Part shown: one piece after another, positions 1-9,120 of the stretch
How the letters are laid out: the number at the start of each line of letters is the position of its first letter
Numbering within the stretch: the first letter of the stretch is position 1
DNA from: JAHEJN01 sp963787285
GTDB lineage: Bacteria; Actinomycetota; Acidimicrobiia; Acidimicrobiales; JAHEJN01
Assembly: GCA_963787285.1 (NCBI GenBank)
Contig: CAWBCM010000012.1
Location: 101,181 to 165,180, forward strand
Direction of reading: 5' to 3'
Length of the DNA stretch: 64,000 nt
Program-made: the position numbers and the translations under genes
Notes under the pieces: generated by a model
What the model was told of the DNA's origin: nothing
Seen by the model: only the letters and a program-made list of their open reading frames with translations
Database searches by the model: none

Positions 1-1014
1 CCGAGCATCTCCTCACGGCGATGTCCCTCGGCGAGCTCGACGAGCTTGTGCCGGTCGACCTGATCCGACGGCACTGCTGCGACCTTGCAGTCGGTCACCG
101 CGCGGCAGTGTGGCCGTGCGGGTCCCTACTTCGAGCATCGCGCGTTCGCCGAGCACGGCTCCGGGGCCGATCTCAGCGAGAGGCTCGCCGTCGACCTCGG
201 CCACGAGAACGCCGTTGAGCAGCAGGAACAGCTCGTCGCTGGCCGATCCCTGTTCGACGAGCATCTTTCCCTGCTTGACCCGCCGGATGGCAGGCTTGTT
301 CTCGCCCCGCATGATGCGTTCCTGGAGCTGGCGCTCGAGCAGGGTCTCGACCTCGGTGACAAGCGCCGGAGAGTCTTCGTCTCCCCAGGGAGTGCGGCGA
401 CCGAACGACTTGTTCATCCACTTCTTGTACTCGGCCACACTGCTCTTGGCGACCATTTCACCCGAGTCGTCGAACACCCAATGGCGGGGAAACCCGGAGG
501 CACCGACCAGCGCGCCGGAGTGGGTGCCGTCGGTGTTGATGGTCAGCTCGAGCGTGGTCCAGACGATCGGAGCGAAGAACTGGATGAACGGTGGGTGCTT
601 GACCGCACGCGGCAGCGGCGCGCCGGTTCGCCCGCCGGTGGTCTGGGTGAATCGGACCGCGCTCGCCGAGATGTCGGGTTCGGAACGGATGTCGGCCAGC
701 TCGACTGCAGGCACGGTGATCGAGCCCACGCCCAGACCCACGGTCGTGGCACCCATCAGACCACCGCCGCTGTAGCCCGCCTCGACGATGGTCCCGTCGT
801 CGTCGACCTCGACGTAGGCGCGAAGCTCGTTGGCGAAGCGAAAGCGGTCGGCTGTGTGCAGGTCGTCGAGCGCCTGATGGAGATCGCCGTCGAGAGAGTC
901 GGGCGGTGGCGGGTCGTGGTGGGCCAGCTTCATGCGCGTTGCGGCCTTGCCCATCCCCTCGAGCAGATCCGATGGGATCCACGACACGGTGGCGATGGTG
1001 CGTTCGATTCGCAT
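1..1014 (-). CDS. Cyclic nucleotide-binding domain protein, 3' end off window, one frameshift
   Basis: The last ~90 visible residues form a cNMP-binding domain: a beta-barrel stretch (GKMLVEQGSASDELFLLLNG) followed by a phosphate-binding cassette of the form GERAMLE...RTATL. The ~230 residues before it (a glycine-rich GYSGGGLMG segment and beta-rich sequence) match no family I recognise. The start at 1014 is set by AGGAGG six bases upstream; the longer open frame would begin without an SD. Near 100-108 the frame breaks: dropping one C restores AVTDCKVAAVPSDQVDRHKL and an open frame running off the left edge. The gene is divergent from a class III cyclase, so it plausibly senses that enzyme's product. 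Effector role unknown. Confidence 0.7.
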
Positions 1015-1208
1015 GATGTCCTCCTGACGCGCAGCTGATGTGCCTGCGGTGATCAACACTGTGCGCGAATCCTCGGGACGGGCCCAGCGTGGTGCCACCG
1101 GAAAGAGTGCGGGGCAGCACCACCCCGGGGTCAGGGGTTGGCACGCTGGTTGTCGCGGTTTCGAAGCGGGACACTTCGTGGGGGAAGACTCGTGGCCAGG
1201 GGGCCGAC

Positions 1209-2514
1209 ATGCCGATCACCGTGTTTCTTGCCGACGACAACCTCATCGTGCGGGAGGGCGTCAAGGCGCTGCTCGAGCTCGAGGACGACTGCGTCGTCGT
1301 CGGTCAAGGTGCCGACTACGAAGAGCTGGTCGCCGGGGCCGAGACCACCCAGCCGCAGGTGATCGTCACCGACATCCGCATGCCGCCGAACTTCTCGCGG
1401 GAGGGCATCGATGCCGCCAAGGAGGTACGACGACGCCATCCCGGCACCGGCGTGGTGATTCTGTCGCAGTTCGATGATCCCGACTACGCGGTCTCGCTGC
1501 TGTCGGAGGGCGCGGCCGGGTATGCGTACCTCCTCAAGGACCGGATCGGCGAAGGGAATCAGTTGGCCAGGGCCGTTCGTGAGGTTGCCGCCGGTGGCTC
1601 GATGCTCGACCCGAAGATCGTCGAAGCCCTCACCACGCCGGTCCGCGTCGACGGATCGCTGTCGAGCAGCGATGAAGACCTCCTGCAACAGATCGCGCAG
1701 GGGAGGACGGTCGAGGCCATCGCCGTCCAGCGCAAGACCACTGCGGCCGACGTCAACGCAGCCGTCGAAGCGCTCTTCGCGACCCTGGCCGAAGGACTCA
1801 CGGCGGGTCGGGCCGACAGCCTCGAGCGGCTCAAGATGCTCCAGCGGGCCATCGTCGACCGCAAGGAGCAGGGCGAAGCACTGAGTCGGCTCCTGCCGGG
1901 CGGCGTGGCGGCCCAGATCATGGACGAGGGCCGCAAGCCGGGCGAGACCGAGGAGCTCACGGTCACGGTGCTCATGTCCGACATCCGCGGCTACACCACC
2001 ATCGCCGAGCACGCCGACCCGAGCGTGCTGGCCGGCCAGCTCCACGAGCATCGCGCGGCCATGAACCGTGCCATTCTTGATCAGGAGGGAACCGTCATGC
2101 AGTTCGTCGGCGACGCCGTCATGGCGGTGTTCGGGGCTCCGGTGGCGCGAGACGATCACGCCGACCGGTCGCTGGCGGCCGCAGGCGCCATGCACGCCGC
2201 TCAGTGCGAGCTCAACGAGCGGTGGGAGCTGGCCGGCCAACCACCGTTCGGGCTGGGCATCGGTCTCTCGACCGGACGCGTGGCTGCGGCCCTGCTGGGC
2301 TCGGAGGAGCGCCTCGAGTACTCACTGGTCGGCGACACGGTGAACCTCACTCAGCGGCTGCAGCAGTGGGCCGAACCCGGCGAAACCGTGCTCAGCGAGC
2401 CCACGTGGGAGGCCATCGGGAACAAGCCCGACGCCGACAAGCTGCGAACCGGCCATGGTCAAGGGCCGTGACACAGCCGTGGCGGCCTACCGGTTCCCGC
2501 GGAGGTCGACATGA
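1209..2514 (+). CDS. Response regulator receiver fused to class III adenylate/guanylate cyclase
   Basis: Residues ~1-125 are a CheY-like receiver with the phospho-acceptor Asp in VTDIRMPP and Lys in LLKD. A ~45-residue stretch follows that aligns with the LuxR-type HTH of the NarL regulator at 7.1-7.8 kb but looks degenerate. The rest is a class III cyclase domain with both metal-site Asp motifs (MSDIRGYT and FVGDAVMAVFG) and a VNLTQRL motif. ATG at 1209 follows CAGGGGG; an upstream in-frame start has no SD. The literal frame stops at 2471, but removing one base near 2450 gives LEPAMVKGRDTAVAAYRF, the usual cyclase tail, and a TGA at 2512-2514 overlapping the next ATG. Likely makes cAMP (or cGMP) under phosphorelay control and is cotranscribed with the kinases. 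Confidence 0.85.
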
Positions 2515-4598
2515 CGCTGACCGACGAACGTCGCGGCCTCTTCGGACCGATGCGCCTCCTGCTCGTGGGAGTCGCTCTCTACCTCACCTCGGCCATCGTC
2601 GTTCTGGTGCAGCTGCGCAGCTTCGAGATCGCCAGCCTGATCGCCTTCGGCGCCTACGTGCTGGTCGGCGGCCTGATCGTGGTCCGCCGCGGCAACGTTC
2701 TGGGGCTCATGCTCGTGGCCTACGGCTCGGTGTGGAGCATGGTGACAGCAGCGATCGTCACTGCGGAAGCATTCGACGAAGCGGGGCGCGTTGGTGCGGC
2801 CGGCTGGGTGTCGCTCGGCGCCATGGTTGCCTCGACTCCGACGCTGTGGCTGATCGCCGCCATGTGGCTGGTTTTCCCCGATGGTCGGACGAGCACGACG
2901 GGGGATCGGAGGCTCCTTCTGGGAAGTGGCGTGGTCGCGATCGTCGTGACCGTCGCCGGGGTCTTCTCCAGGCCGCAGGTTCTTCCGGAGACCAAGGCGT
3001 TCCCGCACCCCTTCGTCGAAGACGGCCTCGCGCAGACTATCTACGACATCACGGAGGTCCCCGTCATCGTCTTCTTCCTGTTCGCATACTTCGTCGCCGC
3101 GAGGCTGATCGTCAGAATGCGCCACGGCGATCCGATCGAACGCAGGCAGGTGGGCTGGATAGCGGTGTCGGTGATCGCGAACATCACGATCCTCCTCGGC
3201 AACGTGATCATCGCACCGCTCGGTACCGAAGACCGTGCGTTCCTGCTGATCGACGGGGTGGCAATCGTGCTCATTCCGCTCGCCGTCGGTGTGGCGATCT
3301 TTCGGTACCGGCTCTACGGCATCGACACCATCATCAGCCGGTCGCTCACCTATGGAGCGCTCGCCGCTTTCATCGGCGGCGTGTACATCGCCATCGTCGT
3401 CGGTGTCGGCGAACTGCTCGGCAGCGACGCCGGCTTCGGTCTGTCGATCGTCGCCAGCGCCCTGGTGGCCATGGCCTTCCAACCCATTCGTCGGCGGGTC
3501 GAGCGGTGGGCCAATCGCCTGGTCTACGGCGAACGGGCCACGCCCTACGAGGTGTTGGTGCGGTTCTCGCGCCGGTCGGCCGAGCTCTCCGATGAGGAGC
3601 TGTTGCACCGGATACCCCGTCTGATCGTCGATGGCACCGGCGCCTCCACGGCGACGCTCTGGACCCGGACCGCCGAGGGGTTCCGGACGGCGTCGACCTG
3701 GCCCGAGGATTCCGTGCGAGCGGACGTCGCTGGCGTCGACAGGTTCGCCGATCCGGAGGCGGATCTCTCGGTGCCGGTGTTCCACGACGGTGAGCTGCTC
3801 GGTGGGCTCTCGCTGGTCAAGGCACCTGGCGAGTCGATCAGCCCGGTCGAGGCGTCATTGTTGGCCGACCTGGCGTCGGGTCTCGGGTTGGCGTTGCGCA
3901 ACGCCAACCTCACCGGACAGTTGCGGGCGCAGGTCGCCGAGCTCGAAGCCTCCCGCGAGCGGGTGCTCGCGGCCGCCGATGCCGCCCGGCGCGGCCTGGA
4001 GAACACGCTCGACAGCGGTCCCCAACAGCAACTGGTGGCGTTGAAGGTGAAGTTGGGCCCGACACGGAAGAAGGCCGAACAGCAGGGCGCAGGGAAGACG
4101 GCCGGGTTGCTCTCCAAGCTCGAGATCGATACAGGTGAGGCAATCAAGGCGGTGCGCGACTTCGCCGGGGGCATCTACCCACCCCTTCTCGAAGCCGAGG
4201 GGCTCACGGTGGCCATCGGTCAGCAGGCCCGGAAGGCGCCGATCGCGGTGACGGTTCACGGCGATGGAGTGGAACGGTACTCGCGCGAAATCGAGGCGGC
4301 GGTGTACTTCTCGGTGTTGGAGGCACTGCAGAACACGGTGAAGTACGCAGACGCTGCCTCGGCGTCGGTCACCCTCGGCGCGACGAACGGCTCGCTCACG
4401 TTCGAGATCCGCGACGACGGCCGCGGGTTCGACACGGCCGTCGTCGCGGCCGGGGCCGGTCTCTCCGGTATGAGAGACCGGCTCGACACCGTCGGCGGCG
4501 AGGTCACGGTCGACTCGACACCGGGTTCCGGAACCCTCGTTGCGGGTCTCGTGCCCCTTCGTCCGCTCACCGGCGCCCACGCGCTGGAGCCGGCATGA
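2511..4598 (+). CDS. Membrane histidine kinase-like protein A: intact ATPase, phospho-acceptor His replaced
   Basis: 695 residues. About ten hydrophobic segments fill residues 15-325, followed by a GAF-like region (~345-460), a HisKA_3-type dimerisation helix pair (~465-555) and a HATPase domain (~580-685). ATP-site motifs look complete: N box EALQNTVKYA (Asn608), DDGRGF (635-640) and GAGLSGMRDRL. The DHp motif reads LDSGPQQQ where the downstream paralogue has LHDGAQQQ, so the phospho-acceptor His is Asp501. The frame is continuous through this motif. Starts and ends with ATGA overlaps, so it is translationally coupled to the cyclase and to kinase B. Probably ATP-competent but unable to autophosphorylate on its own. 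Confidence 0.85.
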   Translation: MTLTDERRGLFGPMRLLLVGVALYLTSAIVVLVQLRSFEIASLIAFGAYVLVGGLIVVRRGNVLGLMLVAYGSVWSMVTAAIVTAEAFDEAGRVGAAGWVSLGAMVASTPTLWLIAAMWLVFPDGRTSTTGDRRLLLGSGVVAIVVTVAGVFSRPQVLPETKAFPHPFVEDGLAQTIYDITEVPVIVFFLFAYFVAARLIVRMRHGDPIERRQVGWIAVSVIANITILLGNVIIAPLGTEDRAFLLIDGVAIVLIPLAVGVAIFRYRLYGIDTIISRSLTYGALAAFIGGVYIAIVVGVGELLGSDAGFGLSIVASALVAMAFQPIRRRVERWANRLVYGERATPYEVLVRFSRRSAELSDEELLHRIPRLIVDGTGASTATLWTRTAEGFRTASTWPEDSVRADVAGVDRFADPEADLSVPVFHDGELLGGLSLVKAPGESISPVEASLLADLASGLGLALRNANLTGQLRAQVAELEASRERVLAAADAARRGLENTLDSGPQQQLVALKVKLGPTRKKAEQQGAGKTAGLLSKLEIDTGEAIKAVRDFAGGIYPPLLEAEGLTVAIGQQARKAPIAVTVHGDGVERYSREIEAAVYFSVLEALQNTVKYADAASASVTLGATNGSLTFEIRDDGRGFDTAVVAAGAGLSGMRDRLDTVGGEVTVDSTPGSGTLVAGLVPLRPLTGAHALEPA

Positions 4599-6760
4599 AG
4601 ATCGTCCGAGTCGACGTGACCGAGACGACCCGACGACGCATCGGGCGCAGCTTTGCCGTCATCTCGGTCGCGCTCTCCGGGGCCGGCGCCGCCGTTCTCG
4701 CCGCCCTCTGGGGGTGGGATCCGCTGGTACGAACCGACGCGATCTCCTTTGCGGTGCTCGGGATCGGATTCGGAGTCCTGACGTGGATCCTCGTGACGGC
4801 CCGCGCCGCCAACGGCGCGGTCTGGGCTCTGGCGTGGGCGGCGCTTTTCTCCTCGCTGTTCACCGCCGGGCTGGCCCTCGCCGTGCTCCTGAGTCGCGGA
4901 TCGTTCCCGGGGCTCACGCTCGACCAGCTCCGGGAGCTGAGCCCGGCCGAGCTGCCGCTGCCGGCCGCGATCGCGCTCCATTTCCGGTTCTGGGCCGTGG
5001 TCCCGGCGCTCTGGCTCCCACTCACCTTCGGGCTGTTGCTGTTCCCCGACGGCCATCCACCGTCTCCCCGGTGGAGATTCGTCGCCTGGTGGAGCGCCAT
5101 CGCCATCGCCGTCGCAACCGTGGCGACCGCGTGGGTCCACAATCCGTGGAGCACGCTCCCGGTGAAGGCAGCCGAAGACACCGTCGACAGCCGTGGGGGA
5201 GCCCTCATCGATCGGGCCTTCCTGTTGTCGTCGATTGCTGCGTTGGTCTGTGCGGTGTCGCTGATCGTGCGCTACCGGCGTTCGTCGGGATCGACCCGTG
5301 GTCAGATCCGCTGGATCGGCTGGGGCGGTGGCGTGTACGTCGTGGTCCTCACCGTCGGCGACTCGCTGACCAGTGTCGTGGGCAGCGGATTGCTCAACGA
5401 CCTGCTCGGCGTCGCGGCGTTCATGCTCCTCATCGTCTGCTGGGGAGTCGCGATCACGAGGCATCGGCTCTTCGACATCGATGTGGTGGTGTCGAAGTCG
5501 GTGACGTATCTGGGGCTGGCTGCGGTGATCACGGCCTTGTATGCGGCGGTCGTGGTGGGGCCGCTGTTGGTGGTTGGCCGGTCGGACGAGGGTGATCCCG
5601 GTTTGGTGTTGCCCATCGTTGCGACGGCACTGGTGGCGGTGGTGTTCGAGCCGATCCGGGTGCGGATGCAGCGGTGGGCGAATCGGTTGGTGTTCGGCGA
5701 GCGGGCGACGCCCCACGAGGTGCTGTCGAAGGTGACGGCGACGCTATCGGAGGCTCCTGCCGGCGCAGGCACCGATGATCTGGCCCGGTTGTTGGCCGAG
5801 GGTTCGGGCGCCGACGAGGCGGTGGTGTGGCTGCGTGACGGCGATTGGTTCGAGCCCGAGGGGGTGTGGTCGAAGGATGGAAGTCGGGTGGTCGATCCGG
5901 TGTCGGTCGACGGGCTTGTGGCTGACGAGGTCTGCGAGTGGAGTCCGGTCTCGCATCGGGAGCAGCTGTTCGGGGCGTTGAGTGTGAAGAAGGCCCGCAA
6001 CGACCCGGTCACGCCCACCGACCGTCAGCTTCTGGCCGATGTCGCTGCCGGGGCGGGGCTGCTGTTGCGGAACATCAGCCTGAATCGGGAGCTGGTCCAG
6101 CGGGCGGAGGAGGTGCGCGAGTCGAGGCAGCGGCTCATCGCAGCTCAGGACGCCGAGCGGCATCGGTTGGAGCGCGACCTTCACGATGGGGCACAGCAGC
6201 AGGTCGTGGCGTTGAAGGTGAAGCTGGGCATCGCTCGCACGATCGCCGAGCGGGAGGGTGCCGAGGAGATCGCCTCATTGGTCTCGGCCCTAGCCGAGGA
6301 GACACAGCAAGCCGTCGATGCGTTGCGGACCGTTGCCCATGGGATCTATCCGCCGTTGTTGGAGTCGGAGGGGTTGGACGTGGCGTTGCTGGCGCTGGAG
6401 CGCTCGTCGTCGATTCCGGTGGTGGTCGACGCATCCGGGCTCGGTCGATACGACCGTTCTGTCGAGCAGACCGTGTACTTCTGCGTGGTCGAGACGCTGG
6501 ACCGAGCCCGACTGGCGGGAGCGGTCGGTGCCCGGGTCGCCGCGGCCGAGTGGAACGATCGTGTGGCGGTGGAGGTCGAGCTCGACGGAGCCGGAACCGA
6601 CCTGGACCTGACTGCGGTGATCGACCGCATCGATGCGGTTGGCGGAACGGTCGTCGTCGGTCAGCGCCCCGAGAACCGAACGCAGATCACCAGCTCGATC
6701 CCTGCGATCAGCTCGGCGCGTGTAGAGCCGCCCAGGTCTGTTCGAGTGCGTCCATGCTGA
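4595..6760 (+). CDS. Membrane histidine kinase-like protein B: intact His, degenerate ATPase
   Basis: 721 residues with the same architecture as its upstream paralogue: multiple N-terminal membrane helices, GAF-like region, DHp, HATPase-like end. The DHp motif RDLHDGAQQQ is intact (His530). The HATPase region aligns without a frame break to kinase A (VYFCVVETL against VYFSVLEAL), but the N-box Asn is gone (ETLDRARLAGA), the DDGRGF box is replaced by ELDGAGTDLDL, and the GLSGMRDR box is reduced to VIDRIDAVGG. It should accept a phosphate but not bind ATP normally. ATGA-coupled to kinase A. The 3' end overlaps the convergent receiver gene by 53 bp. Confidence 0.85.
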   Translation: MKIVRVDVTETTRRRIGRSFAVISVALSGAGAAVLAALWGWDPLVRTDAISFAVLGIGFGVLTWILVTARAANGAVWALAWAALFSSLFTAGLALAVLLSRGSFPGLTLDQLRELSPAELPLPAAIALHFRFWAVVPALWLPLTFGLLLFPDGHPPSPRWRFVAWWSAIAIAVATVATAWVHNPWSTLPVKAAEDTVDSRGGALIDRAFLLSSIAALVCAVSLIVRYRRSSGSTRGQIRWIGWGGGVYVVVLTVGDSLTSVVGSGLLNDLLGVAAFMLLIVCWGVAITRHRLFDIDVVVSKSVTYLGLAAVITALYAAVVVGPLLVVGRSDEGDPGLVLPIVATALVAVVFEPIRVRMQRWANRLVFGERATPHEVLSKVTATLSEAPAGAGTDDLARLLAEGSGADEAVVWLRDGDWFEPEGVWSKDGSRVVDPVSVDGLVADEVCEWSPVSHREQLFGALSVKKARNDPVTPTDRQLLADVAAGAGLLLRNISLNRELVQRAEEVRESRQRLIAAQDAERHRLERDLHDGAQQQVVALKVKLGIARTIAEREGAEEIASLVSALAEETQQAVDALRTVAHGIYPPLLESEGLDVALLALERSSSIPVVVDASGLGRYDRSVEQTVYFCVVETLDRARLAGAVGARVAAAEWNDRVAVEVELDGAGTDLDLTAVIDRIDAVGGTVVVGQRPENRTQITSSIPAISSARVEPPRSVRVRPC

Positions 6761-7085
6761 ACTGCGACTTCGGCAGGAAGCCGACGGCTCCGGCGGCGAG
6801 GGCGGGCGCTTCGTAGTCGCCCGACTCGCGTGTGGACATCACCAACACGTGAGGAGGATGCTCGAGGCTCATGATCCGGCGGGTGGCCTCGAGGCCGTCG
6901 ATGCCAGGCATCTGCACGTCCATGAGCACGAGGTCGGGACGAAGACCGGCGGCCAGTTCGACTGCCTGCTCGCCGTTCTCGGCTTCACCGGCCACCTCGA
7001 AGCCGTCGGTCATCTCGACCACCATTCGCGACGCCTCGCGAAAGGGTGTCTGGTCGTCGACGATCAGCACTCGGACGGCGTTCAC
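6708..7085 (-). CDS. Single-domain response regulator (CheY-like)
   Basis: 125 residues: a receiver domain alone, with acidic DD near the start, the phospho-acceptor Asp in LVLMDVQMPG and the conserved Lys in FLPKSQ. No output domain follows. The start is GTG at 7085; GGAGG lies only one base upstream of it, so the start is not certain. Its end overlaps kinase B on the opposite strand. It lies 50 bp downstream of the NarL-type gene on the same strand and probably shares its transcript. Likely a phosphate shuttle or sink, or a regulator acting by protein contact. Confidence 0.85.
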   Translation of the reverse strand: MNAVRVLIVDDQTPFREASRMVVEMTDGFEVAGEAENGEQAVELAAGLRPDLVLMDVQMPGIDGLEATRRIMSLEHPPHVLVMSTRESGDYEAPALAAGAVGFLPKSQFSMDALEQTWAALHAPS

Positions 7086-7135
7086 GCCTCCATCATCTCA
7101 CGTCGTGTGCGACCGCCCCATCGGGTGGGCCCGAG

Positions 7136-7826
7136 TCACACGGTGGTGCTGCCACGGTCGTCGCGGCCCACTCCGAGGTAGAGGAGCACGGCCCGAACTC
7201 GCCGATTGCGAGTCGTCGGTCTGGGGTAGATCGAGCTTCGTGAAGATCGAGTTGATGTGTTTCTCGACCGATCGTGGCGAGATGAACAGGGCCTCGCCGA
7301 TGGCCGCGTTGCTTCCGCCGGCCGCCATTCCGGCCAACACCTCCCGCTCACGCTCGGTGAGGCGATCGAGAACGGTCGAGTCATCCTTCGCGTTCGCCTT
7401 GATGAGTGCGTCGACCACCTTCGGGTCGACCACCGAGCCTCCGTCGGCCACCCGCCGGATCGCCGTCGCCAGCTCATCGAGGTCGGCCACTCGCTCCTTG
7501 AGGAGGTACGCGAGTCCGTCGGAGCCATGCTCGAACAACCGCATCGCGTATTCGGGCTCGACGTACTGGCTGAGCACGACGACGCCGATATCGGGATGGC
7601 TGGCTCGGATCGCGGCCGCCGCCCGGATGCCCTCGTCGGTTTGGGTCGGCGGCATGCGGATGTCGGTGATGATGACGTCGGGCTGATGCCGGTCGACGGC
7701 GGCAAGGAGCTCGTCGTAGGACTCGCATCCGGCCACCAGCTCGAGGTCGTCGTCGAGCCCGAGCAGTGCCGTGATCCCCTCGCGCATCAGATAGCTGTCC
7801 TCCGCGAGGACGAGACGTAGGACCAC
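7136..7826 (-). CDS. NarL/FixJ-family response regulator, 3' frameshift
   Basis: Receiver domain (Asp in IITDIRMPP, Lys in LLKER) followed by a LuxR-type HTH (LTEREREVLAGMAAG...SPRSVEKHINSIF). Its receiver closely resembles that of the cyclase fusion at 1.2 kb. The literal frame ends at 7098 with an atypical basic tail. Dropping one C near 7205 gives DDSNRRVRAVLLYLG, the usual end of this family, with a stop at 7136. GTG at 7826 has TAGAGT six bases upstream and no SD, suggesting a leaderless mRNA. It is the obvious DNA-binding partner for the two kinase-like proteins. Confidence 0.85.
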
Positions 7827-7832
7827 GGGCGA

Positions 7833-7838
7833 ACTCTA
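7833..7838 (-). promoter_or_regulatory. Putative -10 hexamer of the NarL gene
   Basis: TAGAGT, six bases before the GTG start at 7826; no SD, so transcription probably begins at the start codon. Confidence 0.5.
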
Positions 7839-7953
7839 CCGCAGGACCTTTTCCCCTTGAGAGCGTTGGTGGTCGGTGCCAGGCTCGATGCAGAGCGACC
7901 GGATCGCTGTGCGCGCAGCGGTGAACCTGTTGTCGCACCAAGGAGGGGCAACC

Positions 7954-9102
7954 ATGCTCGACACCATCTCTGCCCGAAAATTCCGTGAACTTGCCGGTGC
8001 GGTCGGCGATCACCTCGTGTCGATCTATCTACCGACGCACCAGTCCGGGGCAGAGACGGCGCAGGACTCGATCCGGCTGAAGAACCTCGTGTCGGAGGCC
8101 GCGGCGGAGCTCACGGCCACGGGGGCCAACGCGTCCGAGGTCGACCGACTGCTCGCCGACGTGACGGCATTGCAGACCGACGCCCTGTTCTGGGCTCATC
8201 TCGGGCGGGGTCTCGGGATCCTGGTCGGCCAGGATCGCACCCACATCCACCGACTTCCGGATCCCGTCGACGAACTGGTGGTCGTGGCCGATCGCTTCCA
8301 CCTGAGGCCGCTACTCGCCTCGGTCGAGTCGACACGGGAGTACATGGTGCTGGCGCTGAGCGAGAAGCGGGTCCGCCTGCTGCGTGGTGATCGTTTCGGC
8401 CTGGAGGAGCAGCCCCTGAGTGAGGTGCCCCCGAGCATGGGCGATGCCCTGCGGTTCGATGATCGGGAACCGCAGTTGCACAGCCACAGCGCGGGTCGGG
8501 TCGGAGCCGGCCGGGTGACGGCGGCGATGCACGGCCAGGGTGGCCACAAGGATGCCCACGACGCCGATGTGGCCCGCTTTCTGAAAGCGGTCGACGCCGG
8601 TCTCGCCCACGCGATCCCGGATGGGTCGATGCTGCTCGTCCTGGCGGGAGTCGACACGATCGTGGCCCATTTCCGGCATCTGACGGCATATCCGAGGATC
8701 GTCGACGGCTCGGTTTCGGGCAATGCGGATCGCCGCAGCCCCGGTCAGTTGCACGAGGCAGCATGGCCGCTCGTCGATGCGGTACTCGCGGGCGAGCGTG
8801 ATCGGGCGATGGCGACCGTGCGCGAACGACGGGCGCCGATCGTGGACGACCTCGCCGACGTCCTCGTCGCGGCCATCCAGCGTCGGGTCCGTCATCTGTT
8901 CGTGGCCGCAGGTGTCCAGCTGTGGGGCTCCTTCGATCCGGATACGCAGCAGGTCGTGGGTCACGCAGAGCGAGAACCCGGCGATCACGACCTGCTCGAC
9001 ACCGCCGCCGTCGCGACATTCGGCCACGGCGGCAACGTCCACGTCGTCGAGGCGAACGACATCCCCGGCGATGCGGTCCTCACCGCCGTTCTGCGGTTCT
9101 GA
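7954..9102 (+). CDS. baeRF-type (bacterial eRF1-like family 3) protein
   Basis: 382 residues resembling the bacterial archaeo-eukaryotic release factor domain, family 3. It has a long N-terminal half with a VALSEKRVRLLRG strand-loop, a Gly/His-rich segment (AAMHGQGGHKDAHDADVARF) and a C-terminal domain with LLVLAGVDTIVAHFRHLT and a final HGGNVHVV. ATG at 7954 follows AAGGAGG by seven bases; the upstream in-frame start has no such site. Family members are proposed to act on ribosomes or translation under stress, but function is not established. A CNNM/CBS gene begins 18 bp downstream and may be cotranscribed. Assignment rests on remembered family features, not a search. Confidence 0.65.
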   Translation: MLDTISARKFRELAGAVGDHLVSIYLPTHQSGAETAQDSIRLKNLVSEAAAELTATGANASEVDRLLADVTALQTDALFWAHLGRGLGILVGQDRTHIHRLPDPVDELVVVADRFHLRPLLASVESTREYMVLALSEKRVRLLRGDRFGLEEQPLSEVPPSMGDALRFDDREPQLHSHSAGRVGAGRVTAAMHGQGGHKDAHDADVARFLKAVDAGLAHAIPDGSMLLVLAGVDTIVAHFRHLTAYPRIVDGSVSGNADRRSPGQLHEAAWPLVDAVLAGERDRAMATVRERRAPIVDDLADVLVAAIQRRVRHLFVAAGVQLWGSFDPDTQQVVGHAEREPGDHDLLDTAAVATFGHGGNVHVVEANDIPGDAVLTAVLRF

Positions 9103-9120
9103 CATGACAGGGGACGTTCG

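Noticed and set aside
2440..2471. Programmed frameshift in the cyclase gene
   Set aside because: No slippery heptamer is seen, and the same one-base insertions occur in nine unrelated genes, so error is the simpler explanation.
4256..5716. Long antisense open frame (486 codons) over the kinase genes
   Set aside because: Arginine/histidine-rich, no start signal, and opposite to two well-supported genes; typical of shadow frames in GC-rich DNA.
5303..6018. Antisense open frame of 238 codons over kinase B
   Set aside because: Ser/Thr-rich composition from reading codon-biased DNA in reverse; no start context or similarity.
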